A stretch of DNA of 64,000 nucleotides from Lyngbya sp. PCC 8106 (lineage in GTDB: Bacteria; Cyanobacteriota; Cyanobacteriia; Cyanobacteriales; Microcoleaceae): positions 124,001-188,000 of the forward strand of contig NZ_AAVU01000005.1 in assembly GCF_000169095.1 (NCBI RefSeq). Direction: 5' to 3'. The translations under genes were made by a program, and so were the position numbers. Numbering within the stretch: the stretch's first letter is position 1; every line of letters starts with the position of its first letter. Shown one piece after another: positions 50,768 to 59,902 of the stretch. The notes beneath the pieces are model-generated. The model was given only the letters and a program-made list of their open reading frames with translations, was not told the DNA's origin and ran no database searches.

Positions 50768-51607
50768 TTAACGGTTCACAATCGAATAGCTGCCAAAAAT
50801 TTTCAGCGTTTTCGTATAAGTTGCTAATTCAGCTAAAGCCGATTTTACAGATTGATTACAAGTATTAGCTTCCAGATCAATAAAAAACAAATAATCTCCG
50901 AGCAATCGCTTTGTGGGACGAGACTCAATCCGACTCATATTAATCCCTTGTTCTGCAAAGACCTGTAACGGTTTAACTAAAATACCTGGCTTATTTTCCG
51001 GCACACTAAAGGCTAAAGAGGTATAATTTCCTCCGGGTGATGGTTGTAAACTAACCACCCAAAAGCGAGTACAATTATCGGGATAATCATTAATCGGATG
51101 AGCTAAAATCGGTAACTGATATAAACTAGCAGCTCGTTCTGATGCAATGGCTCCGGTAGTTGTCTTCTGGTTTAAATGTTGTAGGGCTTCTGTGGTTGAA
51201 TTGGTGGCAATTTGTTGGACTTGGGGAAGATTTTGATTTAACCACTCCTGACATTGAGCGAGGGCTTGAGGATGGGAATAAACGACTTCTATCTCTTGTG
51301 GATGTTTCGCTAGAGAAATCAAAGCATGGGAGATGGGTAAGACTAAAGCTTGCTGAATTTGGAGTGTATCGATTTGCCAGAGTGTATCTAAAGTCATACT
51401 GACACTACCTTCAATGGAGTTTTCTACAGGTACTACTCCTAAATCAACTTCTCCCCTTGCCACTGCCCACAGGGTTTGAGCAATGCTGGGATAGGGATAA
51501 AGTGAAGATTTTAAGCCTTTAGTCTCAACTAGATGTCGAACGTAGGCTGTAGCGGCAGCTTCTGCATAGGTTCCCGCAGGGCCTAAATGGGCGATAGAAA
51601 ATTGCAT
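50768..51607 (-). CDS. pheA: Prephenate dehydratase
   Basis: A 279-residue monofunctional prephenate dehydratase. The N-terminus is IAHLGPAGTYAEAAATAYV; EVDLGVVPVENSIEGSV and the catalytic NCTRFWVVS (Thr-Arg-Phe) belong to the dehydratase domain (1-185). An ACT regulatory domain at about 198-275 has LAFSVPENKPGILVKPLQVF and the ESRP phenylalanine-binding motif. It converts prephenate to phenylpyruvate in phenylalanine synthesis. There is no chorismate-mutase domain, normal for cyanobacteria. The ATG at 51605-51607 gives MQFSIAHLGP; a TTG three codons upstream is less likely. It is a single gene. Confidence 0.95.
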   Translation of the reverse strand: MQFSIAHLGPAGTYAEAAATAYVRHLVETKGLKSSLYPYPSIAQTLWAVARGEVDLGVVPVENSIEGSVSMTLDTLWQIDTLQIQQALVLPISHALISLAKHPQEIEVVYSHPQALAQCQEWLNQNLPQVQQIATNSTTEALQHLNQKTTTGAIASERAASLYQLPILAHPINDYPDNCTRFWVVSLQPSPGGNYTSLAFSVPENKPGILVKPLQVFAEQGINMSRIESRPTKRLLGDYLFFIDLEANTCNQSVKSALAELATYTKTLKIFGSYSIVNR

Positions 51608-52026
51608 TTTGATCAATTTGATAACAAGAAATAGTTAAGCTACGAATTCACTTGAGTTTTCGATTGTCAGCTGAATCTGTAATGGGAAAAGCAGACGTTA
51701 GCTCACGAAAAAGTCTTTACTCCATTTTTCTCCCTTCCTTGTCAAACTACAATTTGAATTGATCAAGTCAGACTTTCAGATATTCCTCCGAAAGGTGGAA
51801 ATTATTTCTATTTTCTCCAGATGTTGGTGATCAGTTGATAGAAGACGTTATAATTCTTTACTTTAGACTGATTATCTATACCCATATGATGAGACAATTA
51901 ACTGACCGAATTAAGGATTTATAAGGTTTGATTATTGAATGGTCTTTTTCTTTTGATCCGGATCACATCACAAATTGTTAAAATTAATTAAAATAAGTTT
52001 ACAAAGTTTTCAATTTTAAGAGTTCT
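51608..52026. other. Divergent intergenic region
   Basis: These 419 bp separate pheA (left) from the DUF1997 gene (right). A TATAAT (51849-51854) is present on the + strand, but no -35 box is at a proper distance, and the 150 bp before the DUF1997 ATG are very AT-rich. No RNA gene or repeat is seen. Confidence 0.35.
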
Positions 52027-52614
52027 ATGGTAATTAAATTTAACGCCACTCAGTCTGTTGAAATGGCTGTACCGCAACAGCAGATTCCGATTCAACATTA
52101 TTTGCGTCAACCCAGACGTTTAATGAATGCTTTAGCCGATCCAACTCGGTTAGAACAACTCAGCAAAGATACTTTTCGGCTCAAAATGCGCCCTCTGTCG
52201 TTTCTAATGCTAACGATCCAGCCGACAGTAGACCTAAAAGTTTGGGCTTTAGCAGACGGAACAATTGGCTTAAAATCGGTAGGCTGTGAAATTCGCGGAG
52301 TCGAATATATTAATCAACGTTTTTCTCTAAAATTAGTCGGACGTTTATCCCCAAGCCAGAAAGAAGGTACAACTCACCTGACGGGTCAAGCCAACTTAGA
52401 AGTTCAAGTAGAATTACCCCCTGCCTTAAAATTCACACCGCTATCGATTTTAGAAACAACTGGGAATGGCTTACTCAAAAGTGTTCTGATGACGATTAAA
52501 CAAAGACTGATGCACAACCTGCTGTGTGATTATCGTCAATGGGCTTCTGAACAAAATGAAACTTCAGTCAATCAGCCTGATTCTGTTCTCTCGGGTGAAG
52601 GTCAAACCATCTGA
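52027..52614 (+). CDS. DUF1997 domain-containing protein
   Basis: A 195-residue protein of the DUF1997 family found in cyanobacteria and plastids. Key stretches are HYLRQPRRLMNALADPTRLEQL, FRLKMRPLSFLMLTIQPTVDLKVW and the C-terminal LMHNLLCDYRQWA. It resembles a small START/SRPBCC-like lipid- or pigment-binding shape, but no function is established. It is soluble, without signal peptide. The TGA stop (52612-52614) abuts the rnhB stop on the other strand with no gap, so the two transcripts must overlap at their 3' ends or end inside each other. Confidence 0.88.
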   Translation: MVIKFNATQSVEMAVPQQQIPIQHYLRQPRRLMNALADPTRLEQLSKDTFRLKMRPLSFLMLTIQPTVDLKVWALADGTIGLKSVGCEIRGVEYINQRFSLKLVGRLSPSQKEGTTHLTGQANLEVQVELPPALKFTPLSILETTGNGLLKSVLMTIKQRLMHNLLCDYRQWASEQNETSVNQPDSVLSGEGQTI

Positions 52615-53214
52615 TTAGGGCAAAGTTAAATCAAGAGGAAGTGAGAGTTGACAGGGAGCAAATGAAAGTCGATGTTGACGACTCGGGCCATAGCGTTGTA
52701 AAGCTTGTCGGTGTTTTTTTGTTCCATATCCCTTGTTATTACTCAGATCATACTCCCGATATTTGTCCGCTAAACGCACAATTAATTCATCTCGCCACAC
52801 CTTCGCCACAATACTGGCAGCGGCGATTACGGTTGAAGTCTGATCCCCTTTAATCACCGTTTGTTGGGGAATCAATAAATCCCGAATCGGTTGATTCCCA
52901 TCAATCAAACATAAGTCTGGAGGCGGTTTTAACTTCAGGATTGACCGCTTCATCGCCAATAAGGTCGCCTGGAGAATATTAAGCCGATCAATTTCTTGTA
53001 CGGAGGCTACCGCCACTTGACAAGATAACGCCATCGCCCGAATCTCTTGCGCCAATCGCTTTCTCATGGGAGGCCGTAACTGTTTGCTATCTCGCACACC
53101 TGCCGCAGTTAAGGCTGTAATAGCTTCATCTGATAAAATTACAGCCCCTGCTACAACCGGGCCAAATAAAGCTCCCCGCCCAACTTCATCAATACCAGCA
53201 ATCAATTGAGGCAT
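52615..53214 (-). CDS. rnhB: Ribonuclease HII
   Basis: A 199-residue RNase HII. The catalytic acids are in IAGIDEVGRGALFGP (Asp9, Glu10), LCLIDGNQPI and in the SIVAKVWRD segment. It cuts RNA in RNA-DNA hybrids and removes single ribonucleotides from DNA. It lies 70 bp downstream of rne on the same strand; the rne-rnhB pair is a conserved operon in cyanobacteria. ATG at 53212-53214. The 3' end directly abuts the convergent DUF1997 gene, so no own terminator can lie between them. Confidence 0.95.
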   Translation of the reverse strand: MPQLIAGIDEVGRGALFGPVVAGAVILSDEAITALTAAGVRDSKQLRPPMRKRLAQEIRAMALSCQVAVASVQEIDRLNILQATLLAMKRSILKLKPPPDLCLIDGNQPIRDLLIPQQTVIKGDQTSTVIAAASIVAKVWRDELIVRLADKYREYDLSNNKGYGTKKHRQALQRYGPSRQHRLSFAPCQLSLPLDLTLP

Positions 53215-53284
53215 AGAATTTTGCGATTTGTGAGAACTTCACCTGCCCAGTTTCCTTCCCGAGTAGAAGCCACTGATCATCATC

Positions 53285-55459
53285 CTAATCGGAGGTTGCA
53301 GAAGAACGGCGACGGCGACGACGTTTTGGGGAAGACTCTTCTTCAGAATCATCCTCTAAATCCATCCCTTCGTCTGAATCCTCTGAAATCGCGAAAGAGA
53401 GAGTTGGGGAAAATTCTTCTTCGACAGGAGACTCTTCGATAGACTCCTCGATAGACTCCTCGATAGACTCTTGGCTTACCTCTGTCGGAGAATCTAACTT
53501 CAGTATTAACTCCACAGGGGCAGGTACAGGTGGACTCGGTGGACTGACCTCAATTAATTCTTCTTCATTTTCCTCTAAAATATCTTTGGGTTCGGGCGGT
53601 TCTTCTCCGGGTAAACAGACGGTTACGATCACATTTCTAGAATTTTTCGGGGTTTGACTAGAAAGCATCAGGGGAGAAATACCCATCATCGCGTACATCT
53701 GCTGTTCATCAGTGGTCATTTCAACAGAAACCACTTCTGGCGGTTCGGTTGTGGGTTTGAGAGTCTCTGATTTCGCCGTGCGACTTCGTTCTGCTAATCC
53801 GCTCCTCGAAGGTAATCCCTCCGATAATTGAATTTCAGACCGATTTTCGTTGTATCCACTGGTTGGGGTTAAGCGCAAATTATTACGACTGGGTTCATCT
53901 TCGCGAACCAAAGAATCCAAGTCTCCAATTCGCCGCCGTCGCCGCCGCCGAGCATTACTTCCGGTATGATCTTGATAACTCGGATGGTTAATTAGCTCTA
54001 ATTCTTGTAAATTGCTGACCGCATCTAGCTCGACTGTTTCCGGTTCTGAGCGAGTTTGGGGTGCATCCAAGATCACGGTTTTTGCAAGTTGCTGTTCTGT
54101 TGTCTCGGGTGAACTGACAGACAAGCTATTACGAGGCGTTAGGACAATTCGTTCTGCACTACTGCTACTGTTGCTACTGCTACTACTACTAATACTGCTT
54201 TCTGGAAGTTCAACTTCTGCCAACTCACCCGGAAGGTGAACTAAATGTCCCAAACCGCTACAAGTCGGACAAGGACGACCAAATAACTCGTAAATATTTT
54301 GTCCTTGACGTTTGCGAGTTAACTCGACTAATCCTAACTCTGACAATTGAGCAATTTGGGGTCTAGCTTTGTCGGCTTTGAGAACTTTATTAAAATGTTC
54401 TAGCACTTGCAACTGATCGCGGCGTGAATCCATATCGATAAAATCGACAATAATCACCCCAGCAATATTGCGTAAGCGTAACTGACGGGCAATTTCGGTC
54501 GCTGATTCACAATTAGTCCATAACACCGTTTCTCGCGAAGTCGCCGAACGAGTAAATGAACCGGAGTTGACATCAATCACCGTTAAGGCTTCGGTGGGTT
54601 CAATCACAATATAACCCCCGGAAGGCAAATCAACCCGAGGTCGCAAAGCTTCGCGAATTGCCGCATTCACCCGAAAATATTCTAGAATCGGAATGCGTTC
54701 TCGGTGGTGATCGATCAAAACGCCCTGGGGTGCTTTACCGACACTCCAATTCATCAAGTGTTGCTTGACGCGCTTAATCCCGGTATGAACATCAACAACA
54801 ATGCGATTGACATCGCCACTGTACATATCGCGCAATACCCGTTGAATAAAGTCATCATCGCGATTGAGTAAAGCGGGAGGTCGAGTGGAACTGGCTTCCT
54901 GCTGAACATTTTCCCACTGTTTTTGCAAGCTTTCTAGGTCTTCTAAAATGGCATCTTCTGCCATACCTTCGGCTTCTGTTCGCACCAGTAAACCCATTCC
55001 CGAGGGTTTAATTAAAATTGCCAGTGCTTTCAGGCGATTTCGTTCGGTTTCTGAGCGAATCCGACGGGATAAATTGACACCCCGTCCATAGGGCATCAGA
55101 ACTAAATACCGCCCCGGTAAGGTGATATTTCCAGTCAATCGCGGGCCTTTGGTTCCGGTGGGTTCTTTCATCACCTGCACCAACACTTTCTGTTGAGGTG
55201 CTAATAATTCGGTGATGGAACCGGAAGATTTTTTCAGTCGTAGGGGTCCGAGATCAGAAACATGGATAAATCCATTTCGTTCTGCATCCCCAATATTGAC
55301 AAAAGCGGCATCAATTCCAGGCAAGACATTTTCAACAACTCCCAGATAAATATCACTGACTTGGTGACTTCCTGTAGCAACAACGAGTTCTTGAATTTGA
55401 TCTTCGGAAAAAACAGCCGCAATTCGATGCTGTTCGGCAATGATAATTTGTTTTGACAT
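53285..55459 (-). CDS. rne: Ribonuclease E/G
   Basis: A 724-residue cyanobacterial RNase E. An S1 domain spans about 36-115; the DNase I-like active site has VIDVNSGSF and IIVDFIDMDSRRDQ; the zinc link is CPTCSGLGH. The non-catalytic tail, from about 420, is Ser/Glu-rich with RRRRRRI near 500 and ends in RRRRRRRSSATSD. The last part matches the RRRRRRSSA nonapeptide known to bind PNPase in Anabaena. It initiates mRNA decay and processing. The tail also has three 12-bp repeats (coding SIEE) at about 53432-53471 and a serine microsatellite near 54160-54200. GAGGAAATTAG precedes the ATG. Confidence 0.96.
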   Translation of the reverse strand: MSKQIIIAEQHRIAAVFSEDQIQELVVATGSHQVSDIYLGVVENVLPGIDAAFVNIGDAERNGFIHVSDLGPLRLKKSSGSITELLAPQQKVLVQVMKEPTGTKGPRLTGNITLPGRYLVLMPYGRGVNLSRRIRSETERNRLKALAILIKPSGMGLLVRTEAEGMAEDAILEDLESLQKQWENVQQEASSTRPPALLNRDDDFIQRVLRDMYSGDVNRIVVDVHTGIKRVKQHLMNWSVGKAPQGVLIDHHRERIPILEYFRVNAAIREALRPRVDLPSGGYIVIEPTEALTVIDVNSGSFTRSATSRETVLWTNCESATEIARQLRLRNIAGVIIVDFIDMDSRRDQLQVLEHFNKVLKADKARPQIAQLSELGLVELTRKRQGQNIYELFGRPCPTCSGLGHLVHLPGELAEVELPESSISSSSSSNSSSSAERIVLTPRNSLSVSSPETTEQQLAKTVILDAPQTRSEPETVELDAVSNLQELELINHPSYQDHTGSNARRRRRRRIGDLDSLVREDEPSRNNLRLTPTSGYNENRSEIQLSEGLPSRSGLAERSRTAKSETLKPTTEPPEVVSVEMTTDEQQMYAMMGISPLMLSSQTPKNSRNVIVTVCLPGEEPPEPKDILEENEEELIEVSPPSPPVPAPVELILKLDSPTEVSQESIEESIEESIEESPVEEEFSPTLSFAISEDSDEGMDLEDDSEEESSPKRRRRRRSSATSD

Positions 55460-57094
55460 CTAATTTCCTCAAAACTTTGCAACACAAGAGGCAGCTACGC
55501 TGCGTGTACCTCGGATGTTGACTTGAGTTGTTCTCGAAGCGTCTCCGCAGGAGAAGGGTTGATAAATGATGTTTCTTCTAATGGATTGAGTCGGAACGGG
55601 AGAATAACCCATTTGAATCGGCTCACAGAGCATTTCCACAATAATAAACTGAAACAGATATTGAGCAGGAAAAACGGATTAAGCCCAGTTAAAGCAGCAT
55701 AGATTTTGACGAACAAGCGTACAAAGTGAATCCGTTAAAACTGAAAAATCACTCAACTGAGATCTCACCGCGACAGTCGCTTTTCTTAGGCAGATCCCAA
55801 GACCACGCTGTTTCCTGATCTCCGATTTTCGCTTTTTCTGCTCACTATTCATCTTTGTCTCTTGACAAGCAAAATGGTGCAACTGAGGTACTTCCTTGTG
55901 ATCTAAACTAGCTTGTTGACATGAGATAAACGGTAATCATTTTTTGTTAATTGAGATCCGGTTGACAATTCACGGTTCTGAACATCTGTTTAAATCTGCT
56001 GCCATCAGAAAAGAATACTACTTTGCAAGGGTTTGTGGCAAAAAGAATGATTAACATTAATTAACATTACAATCATTCCTGAGTTTGCTTAACTGATCCC
56101 TTAACGATCTGTTGCTCATTCCTTGTTCGCGGAGTGAGGTGAGTTCGTTTGGCTTTAAGGACGCTTAACAGGTCACTCACTCAATATACTGCTTACCCTA
56201 CGAAAAAATTTTGCCCCATCATTATTAAGCAAATTTAACTCGAGTTTCAGCAATATAAACCCGGTTTCTCATGAGGGTTAAAGGTTTGAAAGTTTGATAT
56301 TCTCTGCTGACGAAGTTGCTCCACTCGAGAAAATCCCAAGACTCTCCGGTACTCTGACGAGAAGGGCTTCGCGCTTAAGAAACTAAGTTTCTCAAGAGGC
56401 TAGTCTAGAAAACTCAAACATTCCCTATTTTAGGCTCAAGACTACTTCTTTTGCTACTGACTCTACGATTGATCATCGATTCCCTTAGCTACCTCTTGCC
56501 ATGATCAATGATCGGATGACCGACTCTTTGGGCGTAGTAATTTAGGTAAATTTCAACGCTTTAAGATGAACCCCAGTTTCAGTAGAGACGTGCAATCGCG
56601 TGTCTGTATACTGGAAAAATCCGACCAGCACTGAGAAATTCTACAACGATCAACTGAACCCTTTAACTAGAATTTTAGACCTATCTGTTGGTTCAATCCT
56701 CAAAGTTTTGACGAATCGCTCCAAACAGAATAGTTCTGTGGGGTTCTGACCTCAACCCCTATGAAGTTCTCCCATCAGAGGTTGCTTGGATAAAACGGTG
56801 TAAAATTTTTCCCAGGTGATATACCGATTAAACTGACCCACTCTAAGTAGGAGGGCAGCTTTTTTCCAGAACCTTCCCAGTTGAGTTCATCTTCGTCTCG
56901 GTTGTCTCACCGATCTAAACAAGCGACTCTAGCTAAAGATTGTCACCGCTTGTAGCCTTAGCCCTAAATTTTATAATAACATCTATTTTGATTCAACAAA
57001 AGAGATGCTATTTTCCAAAGGGAATAAAATCTAGTTAACAGCCCTCCGAGATAGACCCCCAAAGGCACTCTCGGAGTTTTGCTCTACGCTATTA
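55460..57094 (-). promoter_or_regulatory. 1.6-kb gene-free region upstream of rne
   Basis: No convincing gene lies here. The part next to rne has a perfect 5-bp hairpin GCAGC-GTA-GCTGC (55492-55504) and a U-rich run in the minus-strand transcript (about 55650-55690), consistent with the long autoregulated leader that rne has in other cyanobacteria. At 56374-56398, CTTAAGAAAC pairs with GTTTCTCAAG. The right end has a + strand terminator-like hairpin at 57045. No tRNA, tmRNA, SRP RNA or RNase P RNA signature was found. Small minus-strand frames at 55495-55716 and 55679-55882 have no ribosome-binding site. Confidence 0.4.
57045..57081 (+). terminator. Terminator-like hairpin, + strand
   Basis: CTCCGAGA (57045-57052) pairs perfectly with TCTCGGAG (57070-57077) and is followed by TTTT on the + strand. 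It lies 18 bp past the stop of the minus-strand radical-SAM gene, but the T-run is on the wrong side for that gene. Confidence 0.5.
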
Positions 57095-59746
57095 TTACTG
57101 AAGGATTAAGCGCCTCCGGTGAATGTGCAGCAGTTGAAATTCCTCCTGGCTAACCTGTTCTAGCATATAGAGAATCTGTTCTGGACGGAGTTGAGTGCCA
57201 TCATTACGACAACCTCCGACAGATCGTAAAGTTACCGTTTCCGTGTCCTCGAGATTTGGTATTCCCGGATGACAACGAGTAGATGAATCAACTAACTCTA
57301 ACTCAAACAATTGTTCGCGTAAATTAATGTATCGAGTTTTACCAGATTTTGTGATTTTCTCGTAAATCATCTCCTGACTGTCAAGAATTGCAGCTAGCCA
57401 TCCCCGCCATTGCTGTTGATCTAAGCCAGAACGACTCGAACTGAACGTTAACAAATACTCCGCCTTTTCTAAAAACTGAGACGCAGTTGGCGACTTCACA
57501 TCCAAGCATTCTGTTTGATAAATCGGTAAATCAGCCGGTAAATGAGCCTTTAAGATCTCTGTAAACACTGACTTTTCCATAGATTCCGTCAGATCAAATT
57601 CGATAATTTCTCCACTACTGGTTGCACCCAAAGCTAAAGCATTCGCAGAATAAATCCGAGGACTCGGATGATATCCCCCCGTAAACGAAATCGGAAGCGA
57701 TGCCCGACGGGTCATGCGATCCAACAGTTTCATCAAATCGAGATGACCCACTAAAGCCATATCCCCCTGTTTCCCCATAATCACCCGTATTCGTTCAACT
57801 CGTTGAGAGTCGGGTACAAAATGACCGGAAAACTGGGGAATGGGTGGCGGTTCTATCACAATATTGTGACCAAAATCGACCCCACAAACCCCACAATGAG
57901 AACACCCTTCAAAAGAACAATCCGGGACAGTCGCTGCTTCTAAAGCCCGTTGTAAATCAGTTTTTAACCAATTTTTGTCAATTCCGGTGTCAATATGATC
58001 CCAAGGCAGAGGTTGATCGAGTAACTGTTGAGAGTCTGTTGTTTCAGAGTCAGCCAACTCCATCACATTCCACTCGCCATTTTCAATTTGTCGGTATTTC
58101 CAACTCATACCCGCTTCTGCGATCGCCTCTGTCCAAGCAGCAAACGCCCGATCTTGGCTTTCCCACCAAGCATCCATTCCGGCACCAAGTTCCCAAGCCC
58201 GGCGTATAACTGGGGCTAAACGGCGATCGCTGCGTCCGACAAAATCTTCCATGGCGGAAATGCGGATATCAGTAAAATTGGCTTTGATGCCTTTCATGCG
58301 GCGAAATTCGGCTTTAAGTAACTGTTGTTTGCGTTCAAACTCAGCCGTAGAAACCGAATGCCACTGAAATGGTGTGTGAGGTTTCGGGGTAAAGTTAGAA
58401 ATGGTCAGGTTAATATTTAGCCGTCGTCGCTTCGGTGCAGTACATTGACGTTGCAACCATCGCACGGTTTCGGCTATTCCCAACACATCGGCATCCGTCT
58501 CACCCGGTAAACCAATCATAAAGTACAGTTTCAGCTTATCCCAACCTTGTTCGTAAGCCGTTTTTACCCCTCGTAACAGTTCTTCATTGGTTAACCCTTT
58601 GTTAACAATATCGCGCATTCGTTGGGTACCGGCTTCTGGAGCAAAGGTCAGGCTACTCTGCCGCATCCCACCGATAATATTGGCAATATTTTCATCAAAG
58701 CGATCAACCCGTTGACTGGGTAAAGACAGAGAAACACTTTTATTTTTAAGGCGGTTTTTCACCTCCAAACCTAAAGCGGGCAAGGCTAAATAATCAGAAC
58801 AACTCAGCGAGAGTAAGGAAAACTCATTATATCCGGTTGCTTTCATGCCTTTTTCAATGGCATCGACAATTTGTTCCGGTTCCACATCTCGCGCCGGACG
58901 GGTTAACATTCCGGGTTGACAGAAGCGACAGCCTCTTGTGCAGCCCCGTCTAATTTCCATTGTGAGGCGATCATGGACAGTCTGGATGTAGGGTACCATC
59001 GTAATCGAGTAGGCAGGCATGGGAGTCGCTACCCGTCGGAGAATACGTTTGGGGACATCAGGACGGTTCGGATGTACAGAACCATCGGCTGCCATGTCGT
59101 AAAATTGCGGTACATAAACCCCAGGAACTTGAGCCAAGTCGAGGAGTAAGTCTTCACGAGTTAAACCGCTAGCCTTGCCTTCTTCGATAATTAAGCCAAT
59201 TTCGGGTAATAATTCTTCACCATCCCCCAAAGCGATGAAGTCAAAAAAGTCGGCGTAGGGTTCCGGGTTGGAAGTGGCGGTTTGTCCCCCGGCAAAAATC
59301 AAGGGATATTCTCCAAGGGGAGTTTTGCCGTCAGTGTTTTGGCGTTCTTTCCAGGTGAGGGGAATGGCGGCTAAGGCGAGCATTTCCAGGATGTTTGTGG
59401 CCCCGAGTTCATAGCTGAGACTAAAGCCTAGAATGTCAAATTCTTGGAGTTCTCGACGGGACTCTACGGCAAATAAGGGAGTTTGGGTTTGACGGAGTTT
59501 ATCGGCGAGATCGGGGGCGGGTAGATAGGCGCGATCGCAAAGTTGCCGAGGTTGAGTGTTGAGGATATTGTAGAGAATAATATGTCCTAAATTCGAGGCG
59601 CCCACTTCGTAGATTTCGGGATAGGTCAATGCCCAATGGACTTGGGCTGAGTCCCAGGGCTTATGTTTCGCACCTAACTCGTTTCCTAAATAGCGAGCGG
59701 GTTGATTAATTTCGGGGGTAATGAGCTTTTCGACTGCTACTGGCAC
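57095..59746 (-). CDS. B12-binding-like radical SAM protein fused to DUF2344
   Basis: An 883-residue two-part protein. The N-terminal part (TIGR03960 type, about 1-600) has a cobalamin-binding-like Rossmann region (YEVGASNLGHIILYNIL, DILGFSLSYELGATNILEM) and the radical-SAM cysteines in GCTRGCRFCQPG (about 267-274). The C-terminal part (about 660-880) is DUF2344/TIGR03936 (GHLDLMKLLDRMTRRASLPISFTGGYHPSPRI). Many bacteria encode the two as separate genes next to RNase E/G; here they are one chain upstream of rne. The reaction is unknown; RNA modification has been guessed from context only. ATG at 59744-59746. A further CxxC pair in SFEGCSHCGVCGVDFG may hold another cluster. Confidence 0.9.
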   Translation of the reverse strand: MPVAVEKLITPEINQPARYLGNELGAKHKPWDSAQVHWALTYPEIYEVGASNLGHIILYNILNTQPRQLCDRAYLPAPDLADKLRQTQTPLFAVESRRELQEFDILGFSLSYELGATNILEMLALAAIPLTWKERQNTDGKTPLGEYPLIFAGGQTATSNPEPYADFFDFIALGDGEELLPEIGLIIEEGKASGLTREDLLLDLAQVPGVYVPQFYDMAADGSVHPNRPDVPKRILRRVATPMPAYSITMVPYIQTVHDRLTMEIRRGCTRGCRFCQPGMLTRPARDVEPEQIVDAIEKGMKATGYNEFSLLSLSCSDYLALPALGLEVKNRLKNKSVSLSLPSQRVDRFDENIANIIGGMRQSSLTFAPEAGTQRMRDIVNKGLTNEELLRGVKTAYEQGWDKLKLYFMIGLPGETDADVLGIAETVRWLQRQCTAPKRRRLNINLTISNFTPKPHTPFQWHSVSTAEFERKQQLLKAEFRRMKGIKANFTDIRISAMEDFVGRSDRRLAPVIRRAWELGAGMDAWWESQDRAFAAWTEAIAEAGMSWKYRQIENGEWNVMELADSETTDSQQLLDQPLPWDHIDTGIDKNWLKTDLQRALEAATVPDCSFEGCSHCGVCGVDFGHNIVIEPPPIPQFSGHFVPDSQRVERIRVIMGKQGDMALVGHLDLMKLLDRMTRRASLPISFTGGYHPSPRIYSANALALGATSSGEIIEFDLTESMEKSVFTEILKAHLPADLPIYQTECLDVKSPTASQFLEKAEYLLTFSSSRSGLDQQQWRGWLAAILDSQEMIYEKITKSGKTRYINLREQLFELELVDSSTRCHPGIPNLEDTETVTLRSVGGCRNDGTQLRPEQILYMLEQVSQEEFQLLHIHRRRLILQ

Positions 59747-59902
59747 TGTAAACCTCGTTTTACATCACTTTCGGGTATCGGACGGGGGAATTGAAAATTC
59801 CTGAGTCAACTTTAGCGGAGCAATCTTTTGGGTGAAACTCTTTGTTGACTTTGATTGATTACTTAACGATTCTTCATTATTATCTTATCGAATATTTGAA
59901 CG

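Noticed and set aside
53920..54239. Plus-strand frames opposite the rne tail
   Set aside because: They mirror the Ser- and Arg-rich low-complexity coding sequence of rne (poly-Leu/Ile in the shadow) and are not independent genes.
55495..55882. Two small minus-strand frames in the rne leader (55495-55716 and 55679-55882)
   Set aside because: No ribosome-binding site, no domain, overlapping each other; better explained as untranslated leader.
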